Source: Candidatus Melainabacteria bacterium (GTDB lineage: Bacteria > Cyanobacteriota > Vampirovibrionia > Obscuribacterales > Obscuribacteraceae). Taken from it: a stretch of 64,000 nt of DNA. The translations under genes were made by a program, and so were the position numbers. Under the pieces are notes generated by a model. It saw only the letters and a program-made list of their open reading frames with translations. It did not search any database and was not told the DNA's origin. The DNA is taken from NCBI GenBank assembly GCA_016212515.1, contig JACRFZ010000092.1, forward strand, positions 1 to 64,000, written 5' to 3'. Positions 8,115 to 19,041 of this stretch are shown here, piece by piece. Every line of letters starts with the position of its first letter. Position 1 is the first letter of the stretch.

Positions 8115-9365
8115 ATGGCCAAAAGCAAAGAAAGCGCAGCCACCTCTGCAGGCACCACCTCGGTCGGCACGGCCGGCACCGTCGACCGTCATTTTCTACA
8201 CCAGGCTAAAAGTCTGGAAGGAAAACTGATCGAGATGCGTCGGCACTTGCATGAGTATCCCGAGTTGAGCTTTCACGAGCATAAGACTGCCGCTCTCATG
8301 AAGGAAAAGCTCGACTCCTACGGCTATAAGACCAAAGCCGGCGTGGGTAAAACGGGAGTGATCGGAGATCTCGGCAAAGACGGACCGGTGATTGCCATTC
8401 GCGCGGATATGGATGGCCTGCCCATAGACGAAACCAACCCCAACAAATACATCTCCAAAAACAAGACCGTCATGCACGCCTGCGGGCACGATGGTCACAT
8501 GGCCTGCGGTCTGACCGCCGCGCAGATGCTTTCGGAAACGGAGTTGCCGGGTCGGGTGCGCATGGTCATGCAACCGGCCGAAGAAGCCACCGATTCCGAC
8601 GGCAAGTCGGGGGCCTGGCGCATGCTGGAAGATAACGCTCTGGACGGTGTCTCGGCTATCATCGGTTTGCATGCCGACGCCAGCTTGAAAGCCGGGCAGG
8701 TAGGCATAATCTCCGGTCCGGCCATGGCCGCTTGCGACGGCTTCAAGGTGACCATCAAGGGCAAAGGTGGGCATGGCGCCTACCCCGAGACCACCGTCGA
8801 TCCAGTCGTAATCGGCGCCCAGGTGGTACAGGCCATTCAGCAAATTGTTTCAAGGCGGGTCTCGGCCCTGGAACCAGCCATCATCACCATCGGCGCCTTC
8901 CACTCTTCCAGCACCAGGGGTAATATCATTTCCGACTATGTGGAACTGGAAGGCAGCTTCCGTAGCTTCAGTCAGACAGTGCGCGAACATATCATCGCCG
9001 AGTTAGACAAGGCCTGCTCCATCGCCCGCGCTCTGGGAGGCGATTATAAAATCGACTACGAACTGGGTTATCCCTGCACGGTCAACCATCCGGAAATCAC
9101 GGAAGTGATGAGACAGGCGGCCATCGACCTGATCGGCAAAGAAAATGTCATTGCCGTACAGCCCAAGACCTGGTCGGAAGACTTCTCCATGTTTGCGGAA
9201 AAAGTACCGGGAGCATTCATGTTCCTGGGCGCCGAAATCGAAAACGACACCAGAAGCCACCACAGTCCCGAATTCGATCTGAACGAGAGTGGGCTTTATC
9301 TGGGCTCAGCCATTCTGGCCGAAACAGCCAGAAGGCTCATGCAACACTACAAAGACAAGCAGTAG
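8115..9365 (+). CDS. M20 family amidohydrolase/peptidase
   Basis: A 416-residue zinc hydrolase of the M20D type (hippurate hydrolase, IAA-amino-acid hydrolase, N-acetyl-diaminopimelate deacetylase group), which cuts an acyl or amino-acid amide bond. The metal site is visible as HACGHDGH at residues 121-128, a following MQPAEE segment, and a C-terminal SEDFSMF block with the last histidine-type ligand region. A central dimerisation domain with KGGHGAYP is present. There is no signal peptide; the first 25 residues are a Ser/Thr/Ala-rich extension. It lies 74 bases before dapC and in line with dapD and dapE, so a role in diaminopimelate or cell-wall peptide metabolism is plausible. The substrate cannot be read from sequence. 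Confidence 0.85.
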   Translation: MAKSKESAATSAGTTSVGTAGTVDRHFLHQAKSLEGKLIEMRRHLHEYPELSFHEHKTAALMKEKLDSYGYKTKAGVGKTGVIGDLGKDGPVIAIRADMDGLPIDETNPNKYISKNKTVMHACGHDGHMACGLTAAQMLSETELPGRVRMVMQPAEEATDSDGKSGAWRMLEDNALDGVSAIIGLHADASLKAGQVGIISGPAMAACDGFKVTIKGKGGHGAYPETTVDPVVIGAQVVQAIQQIVSRRVSALEPAIITIGAFHSSSTRGNIISDYVELEGSFRSFSQTVREHIIAELDKACSIARALGGDYKIDYELGYPCTVNHPEITEVMRQAAIDLIGKENVIAVQPKTWSEDFSMFAEKVPGAFMFLGAEIENDTRSHHSPEFDLNESGLYLGSAILAETARRLMQHYKDKQ

Positions 9366-9439
9366 AAAAACGGACCTGCGAGCCCGCCCTCAGCAGGGTA
9401 ACCGCAGTCAGAACCAGAGCCAAATCCAGAACCAACTTT

Positions 9440-10681
9440 ATGAATCCCGGACTCGATCAACTCCAACAATACCCCTTCGAAAGACTGAATGCCCTCAAGG
9501 CCGGACTTACGCCGCCGCCGGTCAGCCCCATCGTCATGGCCATCGGCGAGCCCAAGCATGAGGCACCCGACTTTGTACTGGAAACCCTCAAGAAGAGCCT
9601 GGGCGGACTTTCCACCTACCCGCTCACGGCCGGCACGCCGGAGCTGAGAGAAGCAATTGCCGCCTGGCTCAGCCGCCGTTTCCATCTAGCAGACAAGATC
9701 CAGGCTTCCCATGTATTGCCGGTAAACGGTACGCGGGAAGCACTCTTTGCCGTAGCCCAGTGTTTCGCCCCCGGACCCAAGCACAAGGGGCAAGCGGCAG
9801 CGCCACCACCACCGGTATTAATGCCCAACCCCTTCTATCAAATCTACGAGGGAGCGGCTCTCTTGTGCGGCGCCCGCCCTTACTACATCGATATCGACGG
9901 TGAGAGCGGCCTACCGCGTTATGAAGATGTGCCTGAATCGGTCTGGCAAGAGTGCACCCTGCTCTATTTATGCACTCCCGGCAATCCCACGGGAGCAGTG
10001 ATGCCCCTGGAACTGATGGGCGAGCTGGTTGAAAAGGCGCTCAAGTACAACTTCCTCATTGCTTCCGACGAATGCTATTCTGAACTCTACTTTGATGAAG
10101 ACTCGCCGCCTGCGGGCATCCTGCAAGCAGCTCTCAAGGTTGGCAATGACGGCTTTGAAAACTGCCTGGCTTTCCACAGCCTTTCCAAACGCTCATCCTT
10201 ACCGGGTATGCGCTCCGGTTTCGTGGCCGGCAATGCCGCTCTCATTGAAACTTTCCGACTCTACCGCACCTACCAGGGCGGCGCCATGCCCCCGCCCATT
10301 CAGACCTCAAGCATTGCCGCCTGGAATGATGAAGCGCATGTGCGGGCAAATCGCGCCCTCTACCGGCGCAAATTTCAGGAGACTGAACCGGTACTGGCCG
10401 AGGTTCTGCCCGTTACCATACCGGCGGGCGGTTTCTACTACTGGCTCAAGACTCCCGGCGACGATAAGGAGTTTGCCAGGGAACTATACCGGCACACGAA
10501 TGTCACGGTCTTGCCGGGTAGCTATCTGGCCCGGGGCTCTCTACGCGATCAGACCTTCAGCCCCGGACGGGGCTATGTACGTATGGCGCTTGTGGCCACC
10601 GCGGAAGAATGCCTGGAAGCGGCCAGACGAACCCGTGATTTTGTCAAAGAATTCTACGGCGCCAGGCTTGCCGAAGCTTGA
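9440..10681 (+). CDS. dapC: N-succinyldiaminopimelate aminotransferase DapC
   Basis: A PLP-dependent class I/II aminotransferase of 413 residues that makes N-succinyl-L,L-2,6-diaminopimelate from N-succinyl-2-amino-6-oxopimelate using glutamate. Seen: an MNPGL start, IGEPKH near residue 36, the [12 protein letters not shown] block at 129-140, Asp210 and Tyr213 (cofactor ring contacts) and the Schiff-base Lys250 in SLSKRS. This set is typical of the proteobacterial DapC group rather than of DapL. It is followed by dapD and dapE, which fixes its role in the succinylase branch of lysine synthesis. Cytoplasmic. Confidence 0.9.
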   Translation: MNPGLDQLQQYPFERLNALKAGLTPPPVSPIVMAIGEPKHEAPDFVLETLKKSLGGLSTYPLTAGTPELREAIAAWLSRRFHLADKIQASHVLPVNGTREALFAVAQCFAPGPKHKGQAAAPPPPVLMPNPFYQIYEGAALLCGARPYYIDIDGESGLPRYEDVPESVWQECTLLYLCTPGNPTGAVMPLELMGELVEKALKYNFLIASDECYSELYFDEDSPPAGILQAALKVGNDGFENCLAFHSLSKRSSLPGMRSGFVAGNAALIETFRLYRTYQGGAMPPPIQTSSIAAWNDEAHVRANRALYRRKFQETEPVLAEVLPVTIPAGGFYYWLKTPGDDKEFARELYRHTNVTVLPGSYLARGSLRDQTFSPGRGYVRMALVATAEECLEAARRTRDFVKEFYGARLAEA

Positions 10682-10806
10682 GAGAGCAAGACCATACAAA
10701 CAAATCTACCTACCTGCCTGCCCGAGCAAAAATAGATCGTAGCCGCAATAGAAAGCACATGAACCAGATAGTTAAAACAGACAAGAAGGAAAGACAGGAA
10801 ACAAAG

Positions 10807-12796
<1,990 letters not shown>

Positions 12797-12862
12797 TGGA
12801 ACCATAGACGAGAGATAGGGCCAAGCGGGTATGTAGAATTAGCCCTGAGGAAAATTGAAGCA

Positions 12863-13348
12863 GTGCACGATCTGGCCACTACCCTGGGAAATTCCTTTGC
12901 TGTAAGCATTGTCAGCTCGGCAGCCGCCGGACTGGCCGCCCTGGCACTGGCCTGCGGCGTCGGTCATCTGCGGCGAGACAAATTGCCGCCCCAGTTTCCC
13001 AACGACCCGGAGATGTACGAAAGCAAATATCTGCTGGCCTTCAAGCAGCTCTACGATGCCCGTATGGAAAATAATCAGAGCTTGAACAATATCCTGGCCG
13101 GTCTAAAAGGACAGCCGGCGGCACGGCTGGGGCTATCTGCCTTTGAAGAGTTTGCCCTTTCGCCTGAGGCGCAAAAGGCAGCGGATGAGGCCAACGCCAG
13201 AGAGCAAGCGGCGGTCAGCCCGAAGAAAGGCAAGAAGACAAAAGCCGATGAGGAACCGGGTATCGACACCACGGTTATCTCAGCCAACTCCCCCAAACCG
13301 CTGCGGAAGCCCCCGAAAATAGCCCCGCCTAAAGGCAAGGAACCCTAG
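12863..13348 (+). CDS. Hypothetical protein with one membrane segment
   Basis: A 161-residue protein with a hydrophobic N-terminal segment (about residues 9-32, Ala/Leu-rich) and a soluble part ending in a Lys/Pro-rich, probably disordered tail. The start is GTG 12863. It lies between dapE and the membrane protease/kinase gene, all on the same strand. No family is recognised. Confidence 0.6.
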   Translation: MHDLATTLGNSFAVSIVSSAAAGLAALALACGVGHLRRDKLPPQFPNDPEMYESKYLLAFKQLYDARMENNQSLNNILAGLKGQPAARLGLSAFEEFALSPEAQKAADEANAREQAAVSPKKGKKTKADEEPGIDTTVISANSPKPLRKPPKIAPPKGKEP

Positions 13349-13399
13349 GAAAACCCACCAGAGCTAAAAGCAAGCGCCACGCAGAAAGAGCAGAAGTAA

Positions 13400-15517
13400 T
13401 TGTCAGACAAAGCCCAACTTGATTTGGACGAGCGCGAGACCCGCAACACCTGGGGCACCGTTCCCCTTGGTAGCAGCCGCCTGCAGGTCAGACATTTCGT
13501 GCTCTACCTGGGCATCGCTCTCTGGTTCATTCCCACCTTGATCATGACCGGTGTACATGCCATCGCCTGGCTGGCTTTCAATGCCGCTGCCATTTTCGTC
13601 TTACTGGTGGTAACCAGCGGCGTCAGAGCAGTACCTCTGCACAAGCTGGCGATTTGCTTCTTTGCCGGTGGTCTCTTTATGGGTCTGGATCTGGCGGTGC
13701 TTGCGCCAGTGGTAAAGGTGCTAGGTGAAGGGTCGCCCCTGAGGCTCTTTCTCACCGTGCCGTCCGAAGAAATAGCCAAGTTGCTGCCGGTCTTGCTGCT
13801 TTTGTGGCGGGGGCGTAAATTCAGTTCCTGGACCCTGGGAGCCACCGACATCTTGCTCATGGGTGCCACCTGCGGTGCCGGCTTTGCCATTGTGGAAGAC
13901 TCCTTCGCCCACTGCCTGCAAAAGAGCATCAACAACCTCTCGGTGCTCATCCCGGCAGCGGAAATGGTGAACGGGCGAATTGTTGTGGGTCATGCCATCT
14001 GGGCCGGACTGACGGCCGGCACTCTAGGCATCGCATCCCTCTTCCGAGAAAACAAGAAAGTAGCAATTCCCCTGGCTCTGGCCGGTTTTATCGTAGCCAG
14101 TCTGGACCACCTGGCCCTCAATTACGGTCAACTGCAAGCCGCCCTGCCCTGGGGCAAGACCATTTTCGATACCCTGGCCGCTAACGGCTACCTGGCTCTG
14201 GTGCTTTTCCTGGCTTGCCTGACGGCAGCCATGGGCGTGGATTTCTATGTACTCATGCGCAGCTTGCCCAGAGTGAAAGAATTCGGTATGCCCAGCCGCA
14301 AAGACCAGATGGACAGAAAGGAAACCCTGATTAACTTCTGGGACTGCATTCTCGACCTGAGAAGGCTCAACTATGCCCATTTTCGCTACAAAGTCTACGC
14401 CGAAGGCGAAGCCCCACCCTATCTGGCTTTATCCGTGGCAGTACTGGCAAAACGGCTGGTAAACCGTTATCTGGCGGCAGAACCCGTCAACATAACGGTG
14501 AAAGGCACCATAGACAAAGCGGGCGTCAAAATCACCCTGCCGGAAATGGAAAAACCAATTACGGTCATGTCCGCCGGCAGCGCCGATGGAAAGGGGCAGA
14601 ACATCATCGGTCAGACCGGACGTGAGCAGGGGCTTTCACCCTTCGATAATCGCCCTGTCAAAGAGCAACTGGATCTGCCCGAACATTTTGAAATCATCGA
14701 AGAGATTGCTTCGGGCGGCATGGGTCTGATTTTCAAAGCAAGAAACAAACGCACCAATGCATCCCTGGCCATCAAAATTCTGCACCCCCACCTGGCAAAA
14801 AACAAAAACTTCATGCAGCGTTTTGAGCAGGAAGCCAGGGCCGCCCACAACCTCAAACACCCGAACATCGTCACCGTCCACGATTTCGGTATGACCAGCA
14901 AAGGCGTTGCCTATCTGGTCATGGAATGGCTGGATGGTCCCAGTCTTGAGGAAATAATTCGCCGTCACGGCGCCATTGCATCCCGGCGAGTGCTCTCGTT
15001 CTTCACTCAAACGGCAGAAGCCCTGGCCCATGCTCACCGCAAGGGCATCGTGCACAGAGACATCAAGCCCAGCAATATGCTCATAGTGCGAGACGACACC
15101 GGTACCGAGCAAGTGAAGCTGGTAGACTTCGGCATCGCCAAGGTGGTGGGCGATGAAACGGAAGAAATGCGCCTGACTGCCACCGGTGATGTTCTCGGCA
15201 GCCCGCTCTTCATGAGCCCCGAACAGTGCATGGGCAGCGCCGTAGACTTTCGCACCGACATATATTCGCTAGGTTGCGTCATGTACGAAGCTCTGTGCGG
15301 CGTGCCCCCCTTCAAAGCAGAAAATTCCGTGCAGGTAATTTTCAAGCACTTGAACGAAATGCCCCAGCGTCCTTCCCTGGTCAATTCCAACATCGACAAA
15401 CCCCAGGCCCTGGAAATGATTCTCTTCCGCTGCTTGCAAAAAGACCCGGCTCAGCGCTTCTCCTCCATGGACGAACTGGCTGCCGAATTGAAAAAACAGA
15501 CTGCCTATTTCCTCTAG
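13400..15517 (+). CDS. PrsW-like membrane protease fused to a Hanks-type Ser/Thr kinase
   Basis: 705 residues, start TTG 13400. The N-terminal half (about 25-290) has seven or eight membrane segments and motifs of the PrsW family of intramembrane proteases: E123-E124-x-x-K127, a GFAIVED segment, a GHAIWAG histidine and a late ASLDHLALNY. The middle (300-425) is soluble and unrecognised. Residues 430-700 form a complete kinase: glycine loop SGGMG, Lys459 in LAIK, catalytic H552-R-D554-x-K556, DFG at 576-578 and the APE-equivalent MSPEQ. All kinase residues are intact, so it should phosphorylate Ser/Thr in the cytoplasm. The protease assignment is weaker and rests on motifs. No PASTA or other known sensor domain is present, so the membrane half may be the sensor. 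Confidence 0.85.
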   Translation: MSDKAQLDLDERETRNTWGTVPLGSSRLQVRHFVLYLGIALWFIPTLIMTGVHAIAWLAFNAAAIFVLLVVTSGVRAVPLHKLAICFFAGGLFMGLDLAVLAPVVKVLGEGSPLRLFLTVPSEEIAKLLPVLLLLWRGRKFSSWTLGATDILLMGATCGAGFAIVEDSFAHCLQKSINNLSVLIPAAEMVNGRIVVGHAIWAGLTAGTLGIASLFRENKKVAIPLALAGFIVASLDHLALNYGQLQAALPWGKTIFDTLAANGYLALVLFLACLTAAMGVDFYVLMRSLPRVKEFGMPSRKDQMDRKETLINFWDCILDLRRLNYAHFRYKVYAEGEAPPYLALSVAVLAKRLVNRYLAAEPVNITVKGTIDKAGVKITLPEMEKPITVMSAGSADGKGQNIIGQTGREQGLSPFDNRPVKEQLDLPEHFEIIEEIASGGMGLIFKARNKRTNASLAIKILHPHLAKNKNFMQRFEQEARAAHNLKHPNIVTVHDFGMTSKGVAYLVMEWLDGPSLEEIIRRHGAIASRRVLSFFTQTAEALAHAHRKGIVHRDIKPSNMLIVRDDTGTEQVKLVDFGIAKVVGDETEEMRLTATGDVLGSPLFMSPEQCMGSAVDFRTDIYSLGCVMYEALCGVPPFKAENSVQVIFKHLNEMPQRPSLVNSNIDKPQALEMILFRCLQKDPAQRFSSMDELAAELKKQTAYFL

Positions 15518-15892
15518 CCCGAACTGCGAAGTAAACCTAGCGCATGCGGCGCCATCTACTGCCAGACAGACCCTTAAGGTCCGGAAACGAGCCCAGAGCT
15601 CTAGTTCCAGTCATTTATGTCTAATTGTAAAGAGGCGCTCTTCATATAACTTTTATTGTCATCTAGAGAAAGCTCTTGATACCAGTTTATGTAAGCACTG
15701 TTTTTATTCACCCTCGCGGATTATTTACTTCCACCCCTCAAGCCAAGAAATCGCTACCTATCCCGGTCAATCACAACCTCCAAGATGGAGGCCGGAAGCA
15801 AGCGACAGAGTGGTGGAAGTGTCAAATAGCCCGCGCAGTGCCCTGACTCAACTCCTCATGAAACTCATGAATCTTACGAAAGGAACACGAGT
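15518..15892. other. Non-coding leader region
   Basis: No gene is seen. The stretch contains an AT-rich part near 15640-15720 that may hold a promoter, a perfect 6-bp hairpin at 15777-15791 (CCTCCA/TGGAGG) and, at 15880-15888, the CGAAAGGAA ribosome site of the next gene. Confidence 0.5.
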
Positions 15893-17128
15893 ATGCGCAA
15901 AGTGCATATCGCTGCCGCGCTGGCAGCCGTGGCCCTGGTCGGAACCGCATTTGCGGCAATGATCGGCGCCTTCGATTCGAATGTGGAAGTGAACTTCGGC
16001 TCCAGGCAGGACAACCCTGAGGTGCAGTTGCTTCTCCCCGACGCCAAAGCCGGAGAGTTGCGCCGCCTGCGCACCACCAACGAGAACGGCGGCGGCGTCG
16101 ACCTGGTGGAACTGGCAAACGGCTACACTCGGGAAATTCACTACACGAACTACGCCGAGAACCGCCGTTCGCGGGAAATCACCTACTTCCCCGCCGCCAA
16201 AGGCGAGAAGCGCGGACCCATCTCCTCGGAGCGGGTCTTTGCTGCCGCCGGCACCGGCACGGCAGAAGAGCGCCAGTATGACCGCAACGGTCGACTGCTG
16301 CGTTCCGGCGCCCTCTACAAGTACAACGAAGAGAAGAACAAGGCCTGGGTCTACCGCCTCACCATCTACGACGGCGAGGGCAAGGTCAAGGAGACGCAAG
16401 AGTCCCAGCTCATCGGACACCTGCTTCTGACCACGGTCATGCGTGAAGACGGCACGGTCGATTTCAGCAAGCGCTTCACCTCTCCCGGCAACGACAGCTA
16501 CTGGCAGGTGCTGCGCTTCCAGGAAGACGGCAAAACCGTTCTCCGCCAGGAAGATCGCTCCTTCGGCAGCTACCGGGTGACGCTCTTCTACGCAGACGGC
16601 GTCAACAAGCAGGAGGTCTCGGAGGTCGGACCGGGCACTCGCAAGGTCAGCCGCTTCCACGCGGACGGCCGGCAGTACTACGACTTCGACGAATACAAGA
16701 CCTACGGCTTCAACTTCGTGGACTTCGACAGCAATGGCAAGCCGACGCGCAAGCGTTACTTCGCCAAAATCGACGGCTCCAAGCGTGCCGACGGCAAAGA
16801 AGCCTACATCCTTCGCTGGGTGGAGGAACTGGACGGCGAAGGCAAGAAGACCGCTCGCTACCAGTTCGACGACAACGGTCGCCTGCAAGACCTGGAGCTG
16901 CACAAGACGGCCAACCGTACCCGGCGCGTCGACTATCGGTTCGAAAACGGTGTGCTGGTCAAGCGCACCAACTTCAACGAAGCCGGCACGGTGACGAGCA
17001 CGGTGGAAAAGCCGAACGAGACCGTCTCCTGGTCGAACAAGGCGGCATGGTGGGTGATTCCGGTCAAACCGGAAGCGCCGGCCGATGCCATCAACGTCGA
17101 CTCGGAAGTGAGCCACGGACCCTACTGA
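15893..17128 (+). CDS. Secreted repeat-rich protein, function unknown
   Basis: A 411-residue protein with a Sec signal peptide (basic MRK start, hydrophobic Ala/Val core, cleavage near AFA-A at about residue 21). The mature part is built of loose repeats with aromatic/acidic turns such as YDRNGRL, YDGEGKV, FDSNGKP and FDDNGRL, similar in style to YD or MORN-like beta repeats. I cannot name the family. It shares the CGAAAGGAA leader and AAG/C-ending codons with the 876-3991 unit 12 kb away, suggesting a common source or the same expression class. A strong terminator follows at 17228. Confidence 0.72.
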   Translation: MRKVHIAAALAAVALVGTAFAAMIGAFDSNVEVNFGSRQDNPEVQLLLPDAKAGELRRLRTTNENGGGVDLVELANGYTREIHYTNYAENRRSREITYFPAAKGEKRGPISSERVFAAAGTGTAEERQYDRNGRLLRSGALYKYNEEKNKAWVYRLTIYDGEGKVKETQESQLIGHLLLTTVMREDGTVDFSKRFTSPGNDSYWQVLRFQEDGKTVLRQEDRSFGSYRVTLFYADGVNKQEVSEVGPGTRKVSRFHADGRQYYDFDEYKTYGFNFVDFDSNGKPTRKRYFAKIDGSKRADGKEAYILRWVEELDGEGKKTARYQFDDNGRLQDLELHKTANRTRRVDYRFENGVLVKRTNFNEAGTVTSTVEKPNETVSWSNKAAWWVIPVKPEAPADAINVDSEVSHGPY

Positions 17129-17227
17129 CGACAGAGGCATGCAAGGAACTACGGCGCCAGCAATTGACGCCGTAGCTCCCCTCTGAAGGCAGCTTCCATG
17201 GCACGCGCAAGAGCCGACAAAGCTAAG

Positions 17228-17285
17228 CCGACGCGGACTGGTAACGGGCTTTCAGGCCTGGCCGCCGCGTCGGTGATTTTTTTTG
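17228..17285 (+). terminator. Strong Rho-independent terminator
   Basis: CCGACGCGG (17228-17236) pairs perfectly with CCGCGTCGG (17265-17273), followed by TGA and a T-run of eight. A separate hairpin, CTACGGCG/CGCCGTAG, lies at about 17150-17175, between the stop codon and this terminator. Confidence 0.85.
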
Positions 17286-17883
17286 AGGCACCTCTATTTC
17301 TTCATATAGTATTAAATCGGAGAGACCACCAGGTTCACCGTAATCGTTGGTCCCAACCTGTAAAACCCCTCTCGACAAACTCCGCCGGTGGTTCCGCCGT
17401 CCAATCCCCTGTGTCGAATCTGTGAGTAAAGGTGGGACGCTCTTAAAGCACTCCACGAGACAGTGAGCGGCGCGTAATCTGTCTAGCAGCTCCGAGACCG
17501 GCGGAATCTACGCAGACGGAGGCCTCTAACTCCCTGTCATTCAACCGCAAATATCACCCGAAAGGCCGCTCTTTATCACGTTCTCTCAGCGCAATAGAAA
17601 GGCGCTGCCTGGTTCAAAGTCAGGAGCAGACCCTATAGGAGAGCTCTCAACAGAAAGTTAGGGTTTAAGCACCCTGACTTTTGTCTATTCACTGGAGCAT
17701 CTTCCGACTAAGAAAAGAGCCAAACGGCAAGCCATACAAAAAACGCCTTTTGTTCAGTTCTCTGTTCTGGTCCAGAACGCCCTTTTAAGGAGCCTTCTCA
17801 ACCGTAAGCCGCCTCAGTAAACCGCAATTAATAGCAGGGCTCACACCAACAAACTTCTACTTTGAATTTTTCTGGAGTACATC
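17286..17883. other. Non-coding stretch with a possible attenuator
   Basis: No gene is seen. It contains the TATAGTAT motif at about 17303 and the paired elements described at 17616-17690. The last 200 bases lead into the ribosome site CTGGAG of the gene at 17884. Confidence 0.5.
17616..17690 (+). terminator. Possible attenuator or terminator with two alternative pairings
   Basis: AAAGTCAGG (17616-17624) can pair with CCTGACTTT (17673-17681), which is followed by a short T-rich run. Inside, AGGGT and ACCCT (about 17660-17675) form a competing small hairpin, and another ACCCT at about 17630 could pair with the same AGGGT. Mutually exclusive pairings like these are typical of attenuators. No leader peptide was found. 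Confidence 0.4.
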
Positions 17884-18372
17884 ATGAACGCAACCAAAAC
17901 AGACTTTCGCCGCGAATTATACAATCTGGCTAAAGCCAGAAGACCAATCTACGCATCCAACTCCGCCTGGTATCACAAACTGGCTCCCTGCGACCCAGGA
18001 ACAGACCTCTACAATCTGGCCCTGCAAGTGAGAAATTGCCAGGCCCTGGTCGACACAGAAATCCTGCCCACCTTCTTCGAGAAAGAGGCAGTGGAACTGC
18101 TTCTGAGCTTGCCGAATCTCTACTGGTTCTGGCGTATCGTAGAAAGCTCCATCATCAAAGCCGGAAACGGCCGTCATGTTATTGGAGTGGATGCGGTTCG
18201 AGGCGCCATAGCCGAGGAGCGTAACAGTGCTGCCAGAGCCTATGACCTCAAGAAAGACATTTCCGCCTTGAGCCAGATTGAAACCGCAGTCTGGGTGGCT
18301 GCCGGCATCCTGGTAGTGCAGTCCTCGCTTCTTAGTGAACCGGCGCTTCTGCGCAATCCCGTCTATCTCTAA
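17884..18372 (+). CDS. Hypothetical protein
   Basis: A 162-residue protein with a good ribosome site (GGAG, 8 bases before ATG 17884). The N-terminal half is helical and charged, and a hydrophobic stretch near residues 138-150 could be a buried helix or weak membrane segment. First of a run of small same-strand genes that leads to the M50-like gene at 19042. No family is recognised. Confidence 0.65.
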   Translation: MNATKTDFRRELYNLAKARRPIYASNSAWYHKLAPCDPGTDLYNLALQVRNCQALVDTEILPTFFEKEAVELLLSLPNLYWFWRIVESSIIKAGNGRHVIGVDAVRGAIAEERNSAARAYDLKKDISALSQIETAVWVAAGILVVQSSLLSEPALLRNPVYL

Positions 18373-18461
18373 GCCGAAAAGAAGGCTATCTCTGTCGCGA
18401 TGATTACCGGCGGGTGTTCATCGCTAACTAACAATCAACTGTTTATTTCGAGGTAAAGACT

Positions 18462-18782
18462 ATGTCCAGATTCTATTTCACACCCCCTCAACAAACTGAC
18501 ACCGGCTCCAAAAGCGTCGTCATGATTTCACCGGATCATTACGGCAAAAGCATTGAATGTGCGCTTTTGATGGTTGAACAGTTAAAAATGAGGCTGACTG
18601 TCGCCAAAATTGACTTCATTCCAGCGGGAACTGAAACCGCCTCCATTGAAATCGGCTGCACAGAGTTCGACAAGAACAAAATGCGCGTCAAGTTAGAGAT
18701 AACCCTACCAGTCCCGCCGGAAAAGGCAGCGCAACTGCTAAACGCAGCAGGCTTCTCTCTAGGTTTTCCCGACTGTTACTGA
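18462..18782 (+). CDS. Small hypothetical protein
   Basis: A 106-residue soluble protein with mixed alpha/beta character, preceded by CGAGGTAAAG. No motif is recognised. It lies between two other small genes on the same strand, with gaps of 62-90 bases, so they may form one transcript. Confidence 0.6.
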   Translation: MSRFYFTPPQQTDTGSKSVVMISPDHYGKSIECALLMVEQLKMRLTVAKIDFIPAGTETASIEIGCTEFDKNKMRVKLEITLPVPPEKAAQLLNAAGFSLGFPDCY

Positions 18783-18843
18783 GCAAGCGCCGAAAACAGC
18801 CAGGACCCCAGTCAATAACACAATCAAACTCCCAGAGAAAAAT

Positions 18844-19029
18844 ATGAAATTTAAAGTCACAGCAATGACCATGCACGACGGCGAAGTAAGCGAACTGGCC
18901 GCACTGGGTGTAAACATCAAGGTTAAAGGAGACTCGCAAACCAACTACACCTACGAAGCAGACCTCACCGACGAGCAAGTCGAGCAGGTGAAAAGGCATC
19001 CCGCCGTCGTGTCCGTCGTTTTAGCCTGA
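18844..19029 (+). CDS. 61-residue protein, possible I9-like propeptide/inhibitor fold
   Basis: A very small protein ending in a helix-strand segment (TDEQVEQVKRHPAVVSVVLA) that recalls the last part of inhibitor-I9 domains, the intramolecular chaperones and inhibitors of subtilisins. The resemblance is short and from memory. Its stop lies 12 bases before the ATG of the M50-like gene, so the two are probably co-expressed. Confidence 0.5.
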   Translation: MKFKVTAMTMHDGEVSELAALGVNIKVKGDSQTNYTYEADLTDEQVEQVKRHPAVVSVVLA

Positions 19030-19041
19030 GGAGTCGGAACT

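Noticed and set aside
17198-17425. 75-codon frame after the secreted repeat protein
   Set aside because: It runs through a strong terminator and has no ribosome site.
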